Shown here: positions 1 to 5,301 of the stretch, in pieces | Layout of the letters: each line of letters begins with the position of its first letter | Numbering within the stretch: position 1 is the first letter of the stretch | Source of the DNA: OMOG01 sp041485845 | GTDB lineage: Bacteria; Acidobacteriota; Terriglobia; Bryobacterales; Bryobacteraceae | Reading direction: 5' to 3' | Assembly: GCA_041485845.1 (NCBI GenBank) | Contig: JBGPKH010000629.1 | Span: 1 to 5,301, forward strand | DNA: 5,301 bases | The notes under the pieces: model-generated | What the model saw: the letters and a program-made list of their open reading frames with translations, nothing else | The model's database searches: none | Told to the model about the DNA's origin: nothing | Program-made: the position numbers and the translations under genes

Positions 1-1638
1 CGCAAGCTAACGTTCCTCGCCCCCGGCAAAGGCGGCGGACTGCCTCTTCTGTGGGTCCGCGCGCTCGATTCCCTGGAAGCGCGCGCTCTGCCCGGCACCG
101 AGGGCGCCCTCTTCCATTTCTGGTCGCCGGACAGCCGCTTCCTGGCTTTTTGGGTCGCCGGCAAGCTGAAGAAGATCGAGGCTGCCGGCGGCCCACCCCA
201 GGTGCTGTGCACCGTCTCCACCACTACGTTGGAAGCCGGCTGGTGGAACCGCGACGGCGTCATTTTCTTCAGCAACGGTCCCGAGGGGATTTTCCGCGTC
301 CCGCAGGCCGGCGGCGACCCGGTTCTCGTAACCAAGCCCGACACCGCCCATGGCGAGGCGATGTACTTTTTTCCGCAAATCCTGCCGGACGGCCGCCACT
401 ACCTCCATCTCATCCTCTCCGCCGCGCGGGACAACAGCGGGATCTACCTCGGCTCGCTCGACGGCAAAGCGAAGAAGCGCCTGGTTGGCACCAATTACGG
501 CTACAGCTATGCGCCTCCAGCCCAAAGCGGAACGCCCGGCCACCTGCTCTTCCTGCGGGAAGACACCCTGATGGCCCAGCCCCTCGATCCCCGGACGTTC
601 GAGCTGGCAGGCGACGCGTTTCCGGTCGCGGAACGGGTCGGCAGCTTCCTCGCCTACGCCCAGTTCACGGTCTCGCCCAGCGGAGCGCTGGCCTGGCGCT
701 CCGGCGGCACGGGCGGCCTCAACCTGCAACTGACCTGGTTCGATCGCGCGGGCAAGATGCTGGCCACGCTGGGCACGCCCGCGTTCTACAGCAACCTGGC
801 GCTCTCCCGGGACGCCACACGAGCCGCCGTGATGCAGGTGGACCAGCAAACCGGGAACCGCGACATCTGGCTGATCGACGTGGCGCGGGGGATTCCCACA
901 CGGTTCACCTTCGACGAAGCGGAGGAGTGGGAGCCGGTCTGGTCGCCCGATGGCACCCGGGTGGCCTTCTCCTCCCGCCGCGATGGCCCGTACACCCTCT
1001 ACGTGAAGGACGCGAGCGGCGCGGCCAAGGAAGAGCGGCTCCAGAAAGCGGAAGACGGCGAACGGCCGTGCGACTGGTCGCCCGACGGCCGGTCCCTGAT
1101 GTACGTGCGCTTCTCCGGCGCCATCCAAAAGCTGTGGTTCCTCTCCGATCCGGCGGGAGACCCGGCGAAGCGCAAGGCGGCGCCGTACCTGGAAACGCCG
1201 TTCAACACCTCCCATTGCCAGTTTTCTCCGGGTTCCGCGGGGGCTCCGCTGTGGGTAGCCTACAGCTCCGACGAGTCGAGGCACGGCCGCGAAGTTTTCG
1301 TGCAATCGTTTCCGGCGGGCGCGGGCAAGTTTCAGGTCTCGAGCGGCGGCGGCACGCAGCCGCGCTGGCGGCGCGATGGCAAGGAGCTTTTCTACATCGC
1401 CCCCGACGGCAAGCTGATGGCCGTGGACGTGAAGACCGCGCCCCGGTTCGAGTCCGCGATTCCGCACGCGCTGTTCGATTCGGGGGTGTATGTTACCACC
1501 GCCTTGGGTTCGTTTCGCTATGATGTGACGGCCGACGGCCAGCGCTTCCTGGTGATCACGCCCAAGCAGGGCGAGGCTGCCGCCGCGCCCGAGGCCATTA
1601 CGGTGCTGACGAACTGGTTGGCGGGGTTGAAGAAGTGA
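1..1638 (+). CDS. TolB/PD40 beta-propeller C-terminal part of a probable Ser/Thr protein kinase (5' partial)
   Basis: The reading frame is open from the first base and ends at TGA 1636-1638, giving 545 residues with no start in the window. The visible part is a six-bladed-type TolB/PD40 propeller. WSPDSR lies at window residues 41-46, LPDGR near 128-132, WSPDGT at 314-319, WSPDGR at 359-364, a degenerate WRRDGKELFY at 456-465, and ADGQRFLV at 511-518. The C-terminus is TNWLAGLKK (537-545). Opening phrases such as WVRALDSLEARALPGTEGA and KLKKIEAAGGPPQ are typical of Acidobacteria proteins that have an N-terminal PknB-like kinase domain, a membrane segment and this propeller as the presumed extracytoplasmic sensor. 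The kinase domain would lie left of base 1 and is inferred, not seen. An alternative N-terminus (for example a CadC-like winged helix) is possible. A GTG at 202 could start a shorter frame, but propeller homology runs unbroken upstream of it, so it is not the start. The gene converges on the ddaH-like gene downstream. Confidence 0.85.
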   Translation, partial: RKLTFLAPGKGGGLPLLWVRALDSLEARALPGTEGALFHFWSPDSRFLAFWVAGKLKKIEAAGGPPQVLCTVSTTTLEAGWWNRDGVIFFSNGPEGIFRVPQAGGDPVLVTKPDTAHGEAMYFFPQILPDGRHYLHLILSAARDNSGIYLGSLDGKAKKRLVGTNYGYSYAPPAQSGTPGHLLFLREDTLMAQPLDPRTFELAGDAFPVAERVGSFLAYAQFTVSPSGALAWRSGGTGGLNLQLTWFDRAGKMLATLGTPAFYSNLALSRDATRAAVMQVDQQTGNRDIWLIDVARGIPTRFTFDEAEEWEPVWSPDGTRVAFSSRRDGPYTLYVKDASGAAKEERLQKAEDGERPCDWSPDGRSLMYVRFSGAIQKLWFLSDPAGDPAKRKAAPYLETPFNTSHCQFSPGSAGAPLWVAYSSDESRHGREVFVQSFPAGAGKFQVSSGGGTQPRWRRDGKELFYIAPDGKLMAVDVKTAPRFESAIPHALFDSGVYVTTALGSFRYDVTADGQRFLVITPKQGEAAAAPEAITVLTNWLAGLKK

Positions 1639-1650
1639 TGCAAGAACAAT

Positions 1651-1731
1651 TTAGCCACGAATGAACACGAATGAACACGAATAACTGATTTGCTTTCTTA
1701 TTCGTGTTCATTCGTGTTCATTCGTGGCTAA
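1651..1731. repeat. Perfect 34-bp inverted repeat made of a 10-bp tandem unit
   Basis: The left arm is 1651-1684 and the right arm 1698-1731; they are exact reverse complements separated by a 13-base loop (1685-1697). Each arm contains the unit acgaatgaac twice (1657-1666 and 1667-1676, mirrored at 1706-1715 and 1716-1725) plus a partial third copy. The arms end in ttagcc/ggctaa. The pairing resumes imperfectly outside: aagaa at 1642-1646 matches ttctt at 1738-1742, which overlaps the stop codon of the minus-strand gene. The element is much more AT-rich than its surroundings. From memory, similar attcgtg/ttcattcgtgg strings occur between genes in several phyla, so it is probably a dispersed intergenic repeat. 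No target-site duplication is visible and it encodes nothing. Confidence 0.93.
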
Positions 1732-1739
1732 GATTTTTT
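1651..1739 (+). terminator. Probable intrinsic terminator between convergent genes, possibly bidirectional
   Basis: The 34-bp stem with 13-base loop begins 13 bases after the TGA of the propeller gene and is followed on the plus strand by six T residues (1734-1739). This is the layout of a Rho-independent terminator. The stem is unusually long and AT-rich for this role. Read on the minus strand, the same hairpin follows the ddaH-like stop codon within ten bases, and the sequence after it (attgttcttg) is moderately T-rich, so weaker termination in that direction is plausible. Confidence 0.65.
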
Positions 1740-1740
1740 C

Positions 1741-2508
1741 TTAACCCATCTCCATGATGATGCTGGAACACGTCAGCCCCGCTTCCGCCTTCATGAGCTC
1801 GGAAATATCCAAGGTCCGCACTTTCCATCCCAGGCCTTCGAGCAGGCGCGCGGTCGCCGGGAAGCACGCCGGCGCCATCACGGTGTCGCCAATGGCGAGC
1901 ACGTTGGCGGATCGCGGTTCGTCCGGCGGCACGTCTACGATATCGAATCCTTCGAATGCCGACGCGTCGAACCAATGGCGGTTCGCCAGGATGGTCCGCT
2001 CGCCGATGGCGCAGCAGGCGGATTTCAGATGCAGGCAGCCGCGGACCGCGACCGGCCGCACGGAATAACCGAACGGTTCGAGCGCCGCGGCCAATTGGGC
2101 GATGCCCTCGGCATTGCTGCGCGACGACACACCTACGAAAACAGCGGTCCCCATGCGCAGGACATCGCCGCCTTCGAGCGTGGCCGGCTCGCGCAGCCAG
2201 CGCAGCGGCCGAAAGCGGGCCAGCGCCTGGGCCAGGCTCTCCGACTCCGGACGCCGGGAGGCCGCGCCCATGCGGGTCATCACCGCGACCTCGTTCACCA
2301 CCACCGCGGGGTCCTCCACGAACATGGAGTCGGGCAGATCGGGCTCGGCGGACAGCGAGATGACCGACACGCCGAGCGAACGCAGGCAGGCTTCATACTG
2401 CCGGTGCTGTCGGGCCGCTTTGGGGATGTCGATCTCCTGGCGCTCGAGATGTTCCAGCTCGCAGCGGTTCAGCGCCGGACTTACCGCGCGCGTGATGGCG
2501 GTCAGCAT
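1741..2508 (-). CDS. ddaH: Dimethylarginine dimethylaminohydrolase (DDAH) family protein
   Basis: This is a 255-aa cytoplasmic amidinotransferase/DDAH-fold protein. Family members hydrolyse N-omega-methylated arginines to citrulline plus methylamines through a covalent cysteine intermediate. The length and motifs match Pseudomonas aeruginosa DDAH (about 254 aa) closely. Visible residues are D60 in PDLPDSMFVEDPAVV, E65 and D66, R85, E112 in LEGGD, R130, H160 in RGCLHLKSA, and the nucleophile C247 near the C-terminus (LTCSSIIME). E112, H160 and C247 form the expected catalytic set. The start is ATG at 2508: MLTAITRAVS is the family's usual N-terminus, and GGGGGCGAG lies a few bases upstream as a weak ribosome site. 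A longer in-frame GTG start at 2568 would add 20 residues unlike the family and has no ribosome site. The stop is TAA at 1741-1743, next to the large inverted repeat. The gene follows the transporter/spermidine-synthase-like gene with a 132-bp gap. The family is clear; the exact substrate is inferred, as related bacterial proteins may act on other guanidino compounds. Confidence 0.88.
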   Translation of the reverse strand: MLTAITRAVSPALNRCELEHLERQEIDIPKAARQHRQYEACLRSLGVSVISLSAEPDLPDSMFVEDPAVVVNEVAVMTRMGAASRRPESESLAQALARFRPLRWLREPATLEGGDVLRMGTAVFVGVSSRSNAEGIAQLAAALEPFGYSVRPVAVRGCLHLKSACCAIGERTILANRHWFDASAFEGFDIVDVPPDEPRSANVLAIGDTVMAPACFPATARLLEGLGWKVRTLDISELMKAEAGLTCSSIIMEMG

Positions 2509-2565
2509 GCTCGCCCCCGGACCCCGGCCCGCCGAAGCCGGAACCTGACAGAGGCCCTGCCAACC

Positions 2566-2595
2566 CACCGCCGAGGCGCGGATGCGCCGGCGGTG
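2566..2595 (-). other. GC-rich stem-loop in the spacer between the two minus-strand genes
   Basis: Bases 2566-2572 (caccgcc) pair with 2589-2595 (ggcggtg). After a two-base bulge, 2575-2579 (ggcgc) pairs with 2584-2588 (gcgcc) around a four-base loop. The 12-bp stem begins 45 bases downstream of the stop codon of the 808-aa gene and about 57 bases before the ATG of the ddaH-like gene. No T-run follows on the minus strand, so it is not a classical intrinsic terminator. It could stabilise an mRNA end, assist factor-dependent termination, or be a chance product of GC-rich DNA. Confidence 0.35.
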
Positions 2596-2640
2596 CCGCC
2601 AGGATCGCTGTGAGTTTCTGCCCGCATTCCAGTTGGCGTA

Positions 2641-5067
2641 CTATTGGCTCATCGCCGCCATCAGCGCTTGGAGCGTGTCGGGCGAGCCGGTGAACATGTT
2701 ACCGGGGGGACGGCGGTAGCTCATCATCTGGCGATAGATGGCATCCTCCATCCGAGAGTTGATGCCCCATCCGCCGAGGTATTGCAGGCGCAGGTCGCGA
2801 TCGTAATTGAGCTCGGCGCCGGCCAGCCAGGGTCCCAGGTCGGACTTCTGGCCGCCGTAGGTGGCAAACAGGTCGATGGCGGATGGGAAGCCCACCTCGC
2901 GCAGGGATTCCATCACGGGTGCGTAGTCGGGCCGGTTCATCCGCTGCTGCACTTCGTCCACATTGATCTTGAGCGGATCGAGCTGGCCCATGAAGACCAT
3001 GTCGTAGCCTTCGCCGTTGACCGTGTTCTGCCAGACCGTGCCGTGGGGGAAGGCCTCGAGGAACGTGGCCAACTCGCTCTTCACGGTTCTTTCGTCGCTC
3101 TCGTAGAGCGGCACGTAGAGGGTGAACATGCCACCGGGGTTAAGGTGCCGCTTCACCGCCTCGAAGTACTCCAGGGAATACAGCGCGGCGGTGCCCTTCA
3201 CAAACACGTCGAGCGGGTCGGAGGCGATGATGTCGAAGGTCTCGCGCGTGGTCAGCAGGTAGTGCCGCGCATCGTCGTAAATGATCTTGGTGCGCGGATT
3301 GTGGAGCACGTCGTAGTCCTGTTGGGCAAAGAAGCGCGTGGAAATGGGAGGAATGATGGGCTCGATCTCGCACACGGTGATGCTCTGGATGCCAGGGTAG
3401 CGGGTGAAGGTGCCGGCCGACACTCCGGCGCCGAATCCGATTCCCAGAATCTTCCGCGGCTGCGGGTGCAGGATCGCGGGAAGGTGCCCGACCATGCGCT
3501 GGAGGCGCATGTCGTAAGGCTCGGTGGTGGCCTCCACGTGCCCGTTGACGTCCACCTCGGTGGCCCCGTCGGGCCACTTCGAGATGGCCACCGAGGAGTT
3601 CCTTCCTTCGGCCGTAAGGATCACCGTGCCGGTGGCGACGGTCATGCGGCGTCCGTAGGCGATGAGCTTGCCGGGGATGGCGTCCACGTTGTAGGCCAAC
3701 AGCCCGGCGAATACCACCGACAAAGCCATCCAGCCAAGCGCGGCCTTCGAGCGGTGTTGCCGCAAGTAGGGAACCAGCACACACAGCCCCGCGACCACCG
3801 ATGTCAGGAGCAGCACACGCTGGGTCTGCTGAGTGCCGATCCAGGGCACCAGCATCAGGCTGACGCCGAGCGCGCCGACGATGGCTCCCAGCGTGTTGGC
3901 CGCGTAGATGCCGCCCACCACGCGTCCCGAATCGGCGCCGTCGGAAGCCACCGCCGCGCAGGCCAGCGGGAAGCTCGCGCCCCACAGAAGGGTCGGCGGC
4001 AGCACGGCCCACAGGGTGCGGATCAGGTGGACTTTGAAGGCCTGCGTCGGGGTGCCGGAGATGAGGGCTTCCGACGGCCAGTAGGGCAGCACGTCGGCGA
4101 TCATGTAGGCGGTCCAGGCGATGCAGGCGGCGAGCATCAGTTGCGCCCAGCCGAGCGCGGATTCCGCCCAAGCGGGTCCACGGCCGCGGAGGATCCAGGA
4201 TCCGGCGCCGCTGCCGATGGCCAGCCCGATCAGGAAGACGGCGAGAATGATGGAGAACACGTAGACGGTGGAGCCGAGCATCATGCCCATCAACCGCGTC
4301 CACACTACCTCCGCGCCGAGGGCGCAGGCGCCGGACAGCGCGATGGTCATGTAGACCGGCCAGTGTTCAGGCGGAGAAACGCCGGGTTGCGCGGCTGGGG
4401 GCGACGCCTGCCGCTCGCCCCGAGTCCGGGCTGCCCAGAGGAAACTGACGGTGGCCACAGCGAGGTTGATGGCTGCGGCGACATAGGTGGCGGTGAAGGT
4501 GTTGTACAAACGCAACAGGTAGAAGCCCGCGAGCAGGCAGCCTATCACCGCTCCCACCGTGTTGCCGCCATAGAGCAGGCCCCACCACGACACGCCGCGC
4601 GGAGTGGACTCGATCCAGCGCACGATTGCCGGGAGCGAAGCGCCCATGAGGAAGGTGGGCGGCAGCAGACACAGCGCGCAAATGAAGCCGCGGAGCAACA
4701 TGCCCGGCAGACCTTGCGCGGCGCCGGCGAAATAAATGCGGTCGACGTAGGGAATCGCAAATAACACCAGGATGCCGCAAACCGCGATTCCGACCTCCAG
4801 GACGGCATAGACTCCAAGCGGGTGTTTCTGGGACAGGCGGAGACGCGGCAGGCCGGCGCTGCCCAGGCACAGGCCGCCCATGAAGGTCGCCAGCAGCACG
4901 CCCATCGACACCGCGGTCGAACCGATGGCCAGTTGCAGCAATTGAAACCACACGATCTCGTAAATCAGCGCGGAGCAGCCGCTTCCGGCGAACAGAATCA
5001 GCAGCAAGGGAAGGAATCGTGGGGCACCGGAGGTCGCGGGCGGGGATTCGGTTTGCGTGGCCATCAT
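2641..5067 (-). CDS. Fused MFS-like transporter / spermidine synthase-like membrane protein
   Basis: This 808-aa inner-membrane protein has about 13 predicted hydrophobic segments in residues 18-460, then a soluble SAM-binding domain (about 470-700) and a C-terminal extension. The membrane part is an internal duplication. SGCSALIYEIVW at 29-40 matches SGACALGAEVVW at 245-256, each followed by a glycine-rich helix. LPPTFLMGASLP (135-146) matches LPPTLLWGASFP (356-367), followed by YGGNTVGAVIG and YAANTLGAIVG. In the soluble domain the nucleotide loop is GIGFGAG (542-548), E567 is the ribose-binding acid, DDAR (598-601) is the adenine-site motif, and SDPLD (616-620) carries the acids equivalent to the catalytic pair of spermidine synthases. 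The architecture matches the fused MFS/spermidine synthase family, whose physiological reaction is largely unknown. ATG 5067 or 5064 must be the start, because an in-frame TAG lies at 5080-5082. No speD or other polyamine gene is in the window. A ddaH-like gene follows. Confidence 0.9.
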   Translation of the reverse strand: MMATQTESPPATSGAPRFLPLLLILFAGSGCSALIYEIVWFQLLQLAIGSTAVSMGVLLATFMGGLCLGSAGLPRLRLSQKHPLGVYAVLEVGIAVCGILVLFAIPYVDRIYFAGAAQGLPGMLLRGFICALCLLPPTFLMGASLPAIVRWIESTPRGVSWWGLLYGGNTVGAVIGCLLAGFYLLRLYNTFTATYVAAAINLAVATVSFLWAARTRGERQASPPAAQPGVSPPEHWPVYMTIALSGACALGAEVVWTRLMGMMLGSTVYVFSIILAVFLIGLAIGSGAGSWILRGRGPAWAESALGWAQLMLAACIAWTAYMIADVLPYWPSEALISGTPTQAFKVHLIRTLWAVLPPTLLWGASFPLACAAVASDGADSGRVVGGIYAANTLGAIVGALGVSLMLVPWIGTQQTQRVLLLTSVVAGLCVLVPYLRQHRSKAALGWMALSVVFAGLLAYNVDAIPGKLIAYGRRMTVATGTVILTAEGRNSSVAISKWPDGATEVDVNGHVEATTEPYDMRLQRMVGHLPAILHPQPRKILGIGFGAGVSAGTFTRYPGIQSITVCEIEPIIPPISTRFFAQQDYDVLHNPRTKIIYDDARHYLLTTRETFDIIASDPLDVFVKGTAALYSLEYFEAVKRHLNPGGMFTLYVPLYESDERTVKSELATFLEAFPHGTVWQNTVNGEGYDMVFMGQLDPLKINVDEVQQRMNRPDYAPVMESLREVGFPSAIDLFATYGGQKSDLGPWLAGAELNYDRDLRLQYLGGWGINSRMEDAIYRQMMSYRRPPGNMFTGSPDTLQALMAAMSQ

Positions 5068-5076
5068 AGTCGGGCC

Positions 5077-5106
5077 ATTCTATCCCGTGTACACTCCGGT
5101 TGTCCA
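5077..5106 (-). promoter_or_regulatory. Sigma70-like promoter abutting the start of the MFS/spermidine synthase-like gene
   Basis: On the minus strand, TGGACA (5106-5101) and TAGAAT (5082-5077) each match five of six bases of the -35 and -10 consensus, with an 18-base spacer. Transcription would start around 5070, only about three bases before the first ATG at 5067. No convincing Shine-Dalgarno sequence precedes that ATG. The site therefore predicts an almost leaderless mRNA beginning ATGATG. The call is by consensus only. Confidence 0.5.
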
Positions 5107-5119
5107 CGGTGGCTGGTAG

Positions 5120-5147
5120 GACAGACCATCGCCTTTTGTGGTCTGTC
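5120..5147. promoter_or_regulatory. Inverted repeat gacagacca-N10-tggtctgtc, candidate operator
   Basis: The 9-bp arms at 5120-5128 and 5139-5147 are perfect reverse complements separated by ten bases. The centre lies about 28 bases upstream of the -35 box of the promoter for the 808-aa gene, a usual place for an activator or regulator dimer. Neither side has a T-run, so a terminator is unlikely. No regulator can be named from the sequence. Confidence 0.35.
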
Positions 5148-5153
5148 ATCACT

Positions 5154-5166
5154 CGCTAGTCTAGCG
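5154..5166. repeat. Short palindrome cgctag-t-ctagcg
   Basis: Bases 5154-5159 and 5161-5166 are exact reverse complements around a single T, and the match resumes outside with act/agt after a two-base insertion. It lies seven bases beyond the candidate operator at 5120-5147 and could be part of the same control region, or chance. The rest of 5167-5301 shows no supported gene: the open stretches at the right edge are short and of unconvincing composition. Confidence 0.3.
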
Positions 5167-5301
5167 GGAGTTTACAAGATATCGGTGAGTTTCGTGCCAA
5201 ACCGTTCTTGCTGAATGGGTTGCGGGCAGTGTCGGGTATGACCTAACGGGTTGCAGGGACGAATCGCTGGAGAGTATGGCCGCCGATTTCCTAGGGGGTG
5301 A

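Noticed and set aside
7..1467. A 486-codon minus-strand open frame opposite the propeller gene, and a 490-codon shifted plus-strand frame at 51-1523
   Set aside because: Both are by-products of strong GC bias at the third codon position. They have arginine/proline/alanine-rich composition and no motifs, whereas frame 1 shows repeated PD40 motifs along its whole length.
1651..1731. CRISPR-like or insertion-sequence interpretation of the acgaatgaac repeats
   Set aside because: The repeats are contiguous 10-bp units with no unique spacers, and there is no transposase or target-site duplication.
2509..2568. A 20-residue N-terminal extension of the ddaH-like protein from a GTG at 2568
   Set aside because: The extension is unlike the family N-terminus and has no ribosome site, and the GTG lies inside the stem of the 2566-2595 hairpin. 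MLTAITRAVS at 2508 matches the usual start.
1954..2613. Several plus-strand open frames opposite the ddaH-like gene
   Set aside because: They overlap a protein with full family-wide active-site conservation on the other strand, and they read as low-complexity Arg/Ala/Gly sequence.
2644..4764. A 706-codon open frame on the plus strand, antisense to the transporter/spermidine synthase-like gene
   Set aside because: It is exactly in codon register with the minus-strand gene. A stop in it would need the sense codons TTA, CTA or TCA, which GC-rich genes rarely use. Its translation is rich in His, Gly, Arg and Gln and has no recognisable domain.
5276..5301. An ATG at 5276 preceded by GGAGAG, possibly the start of a plus-strand gene leaving the window
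   Set aside because: Only eight codons are visible, the ribosome-site spacing is short, and nothing can be recognised.
5161..5301. Minus-strand frames open from the right edge to stops at 5161-5163 and 5172-5174, possibly the tail of another gene
   Set aside because: Two different frames are open over the same short stretch, neither resembles a known C-terminus, and fewer than 50 codons are available.

Overview
The window is GC-rich chromosomal DNA, most likely from an Acidobacteria-type bacterium (Solibacter/Bryobacterales-like). The main clue is the first gene. Its TolB/PD40 beta-propeller, with WSPDSR and WSPDG(T/R) repeats, an ADGQRFLV motif and a TNWLAGLKK C-terminus, is the signature tail of the large expanded Ser/Thr kinase family of that phylum. 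This taxonomic call rests on family resemblance, not on a database search.

Layout: (1) Bases 1-1638, plus strand, are the C-terminal 545 codons of a protein whose start lies left of the window, probably a kinase with a propeller sensor domain. (2) Bases 1639-1740 are a short AT-rich gap filled by a perfect 34-bp inverted repeat built from a 10-bp tandem unit. It sits between two convergent genes and carries a T-run, so it probably terminates transcription; it also looks like a dispersed intergenic repeat. (3) Bases 1741-2508, minus strand, encode a 255-aa dimethylarginine dimethylaminohydrolase (DDAH) family protein with all recognisable catalytic residues. (4) Bases 2509-2640 are a 132-bp spacer with one strong GC-rich hairpin. 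(5) Bases 2641-5067, minus strand, encode an 808-aa membrane protein: a duplicated MFS-like transporter module fused to a spermidine-synthase-like SAM-binding domain. (6) Bases 5068-5301 are non-coding as far as can be seen. They hold a good sigma70-like promoter almost touching the start codon of the fusion gene, plus two small palindromes.

The two minus-strand genes point the same way and may share a transcript from the promoter near 5077-5106. A loose arginine/polyamine theme (DDAH releases citrulline; the fusion carries an aminopropyltransferase-like domain) is possible but unproven. No mobile element, CRISPR array, RNA gene or clearly new multi-gene system is visible. The features most worth a second look are the long palindromic repeat, the nearly leaderless promoter, and the altered substrate-binding motifs in the spermidine-synthase-like domain.
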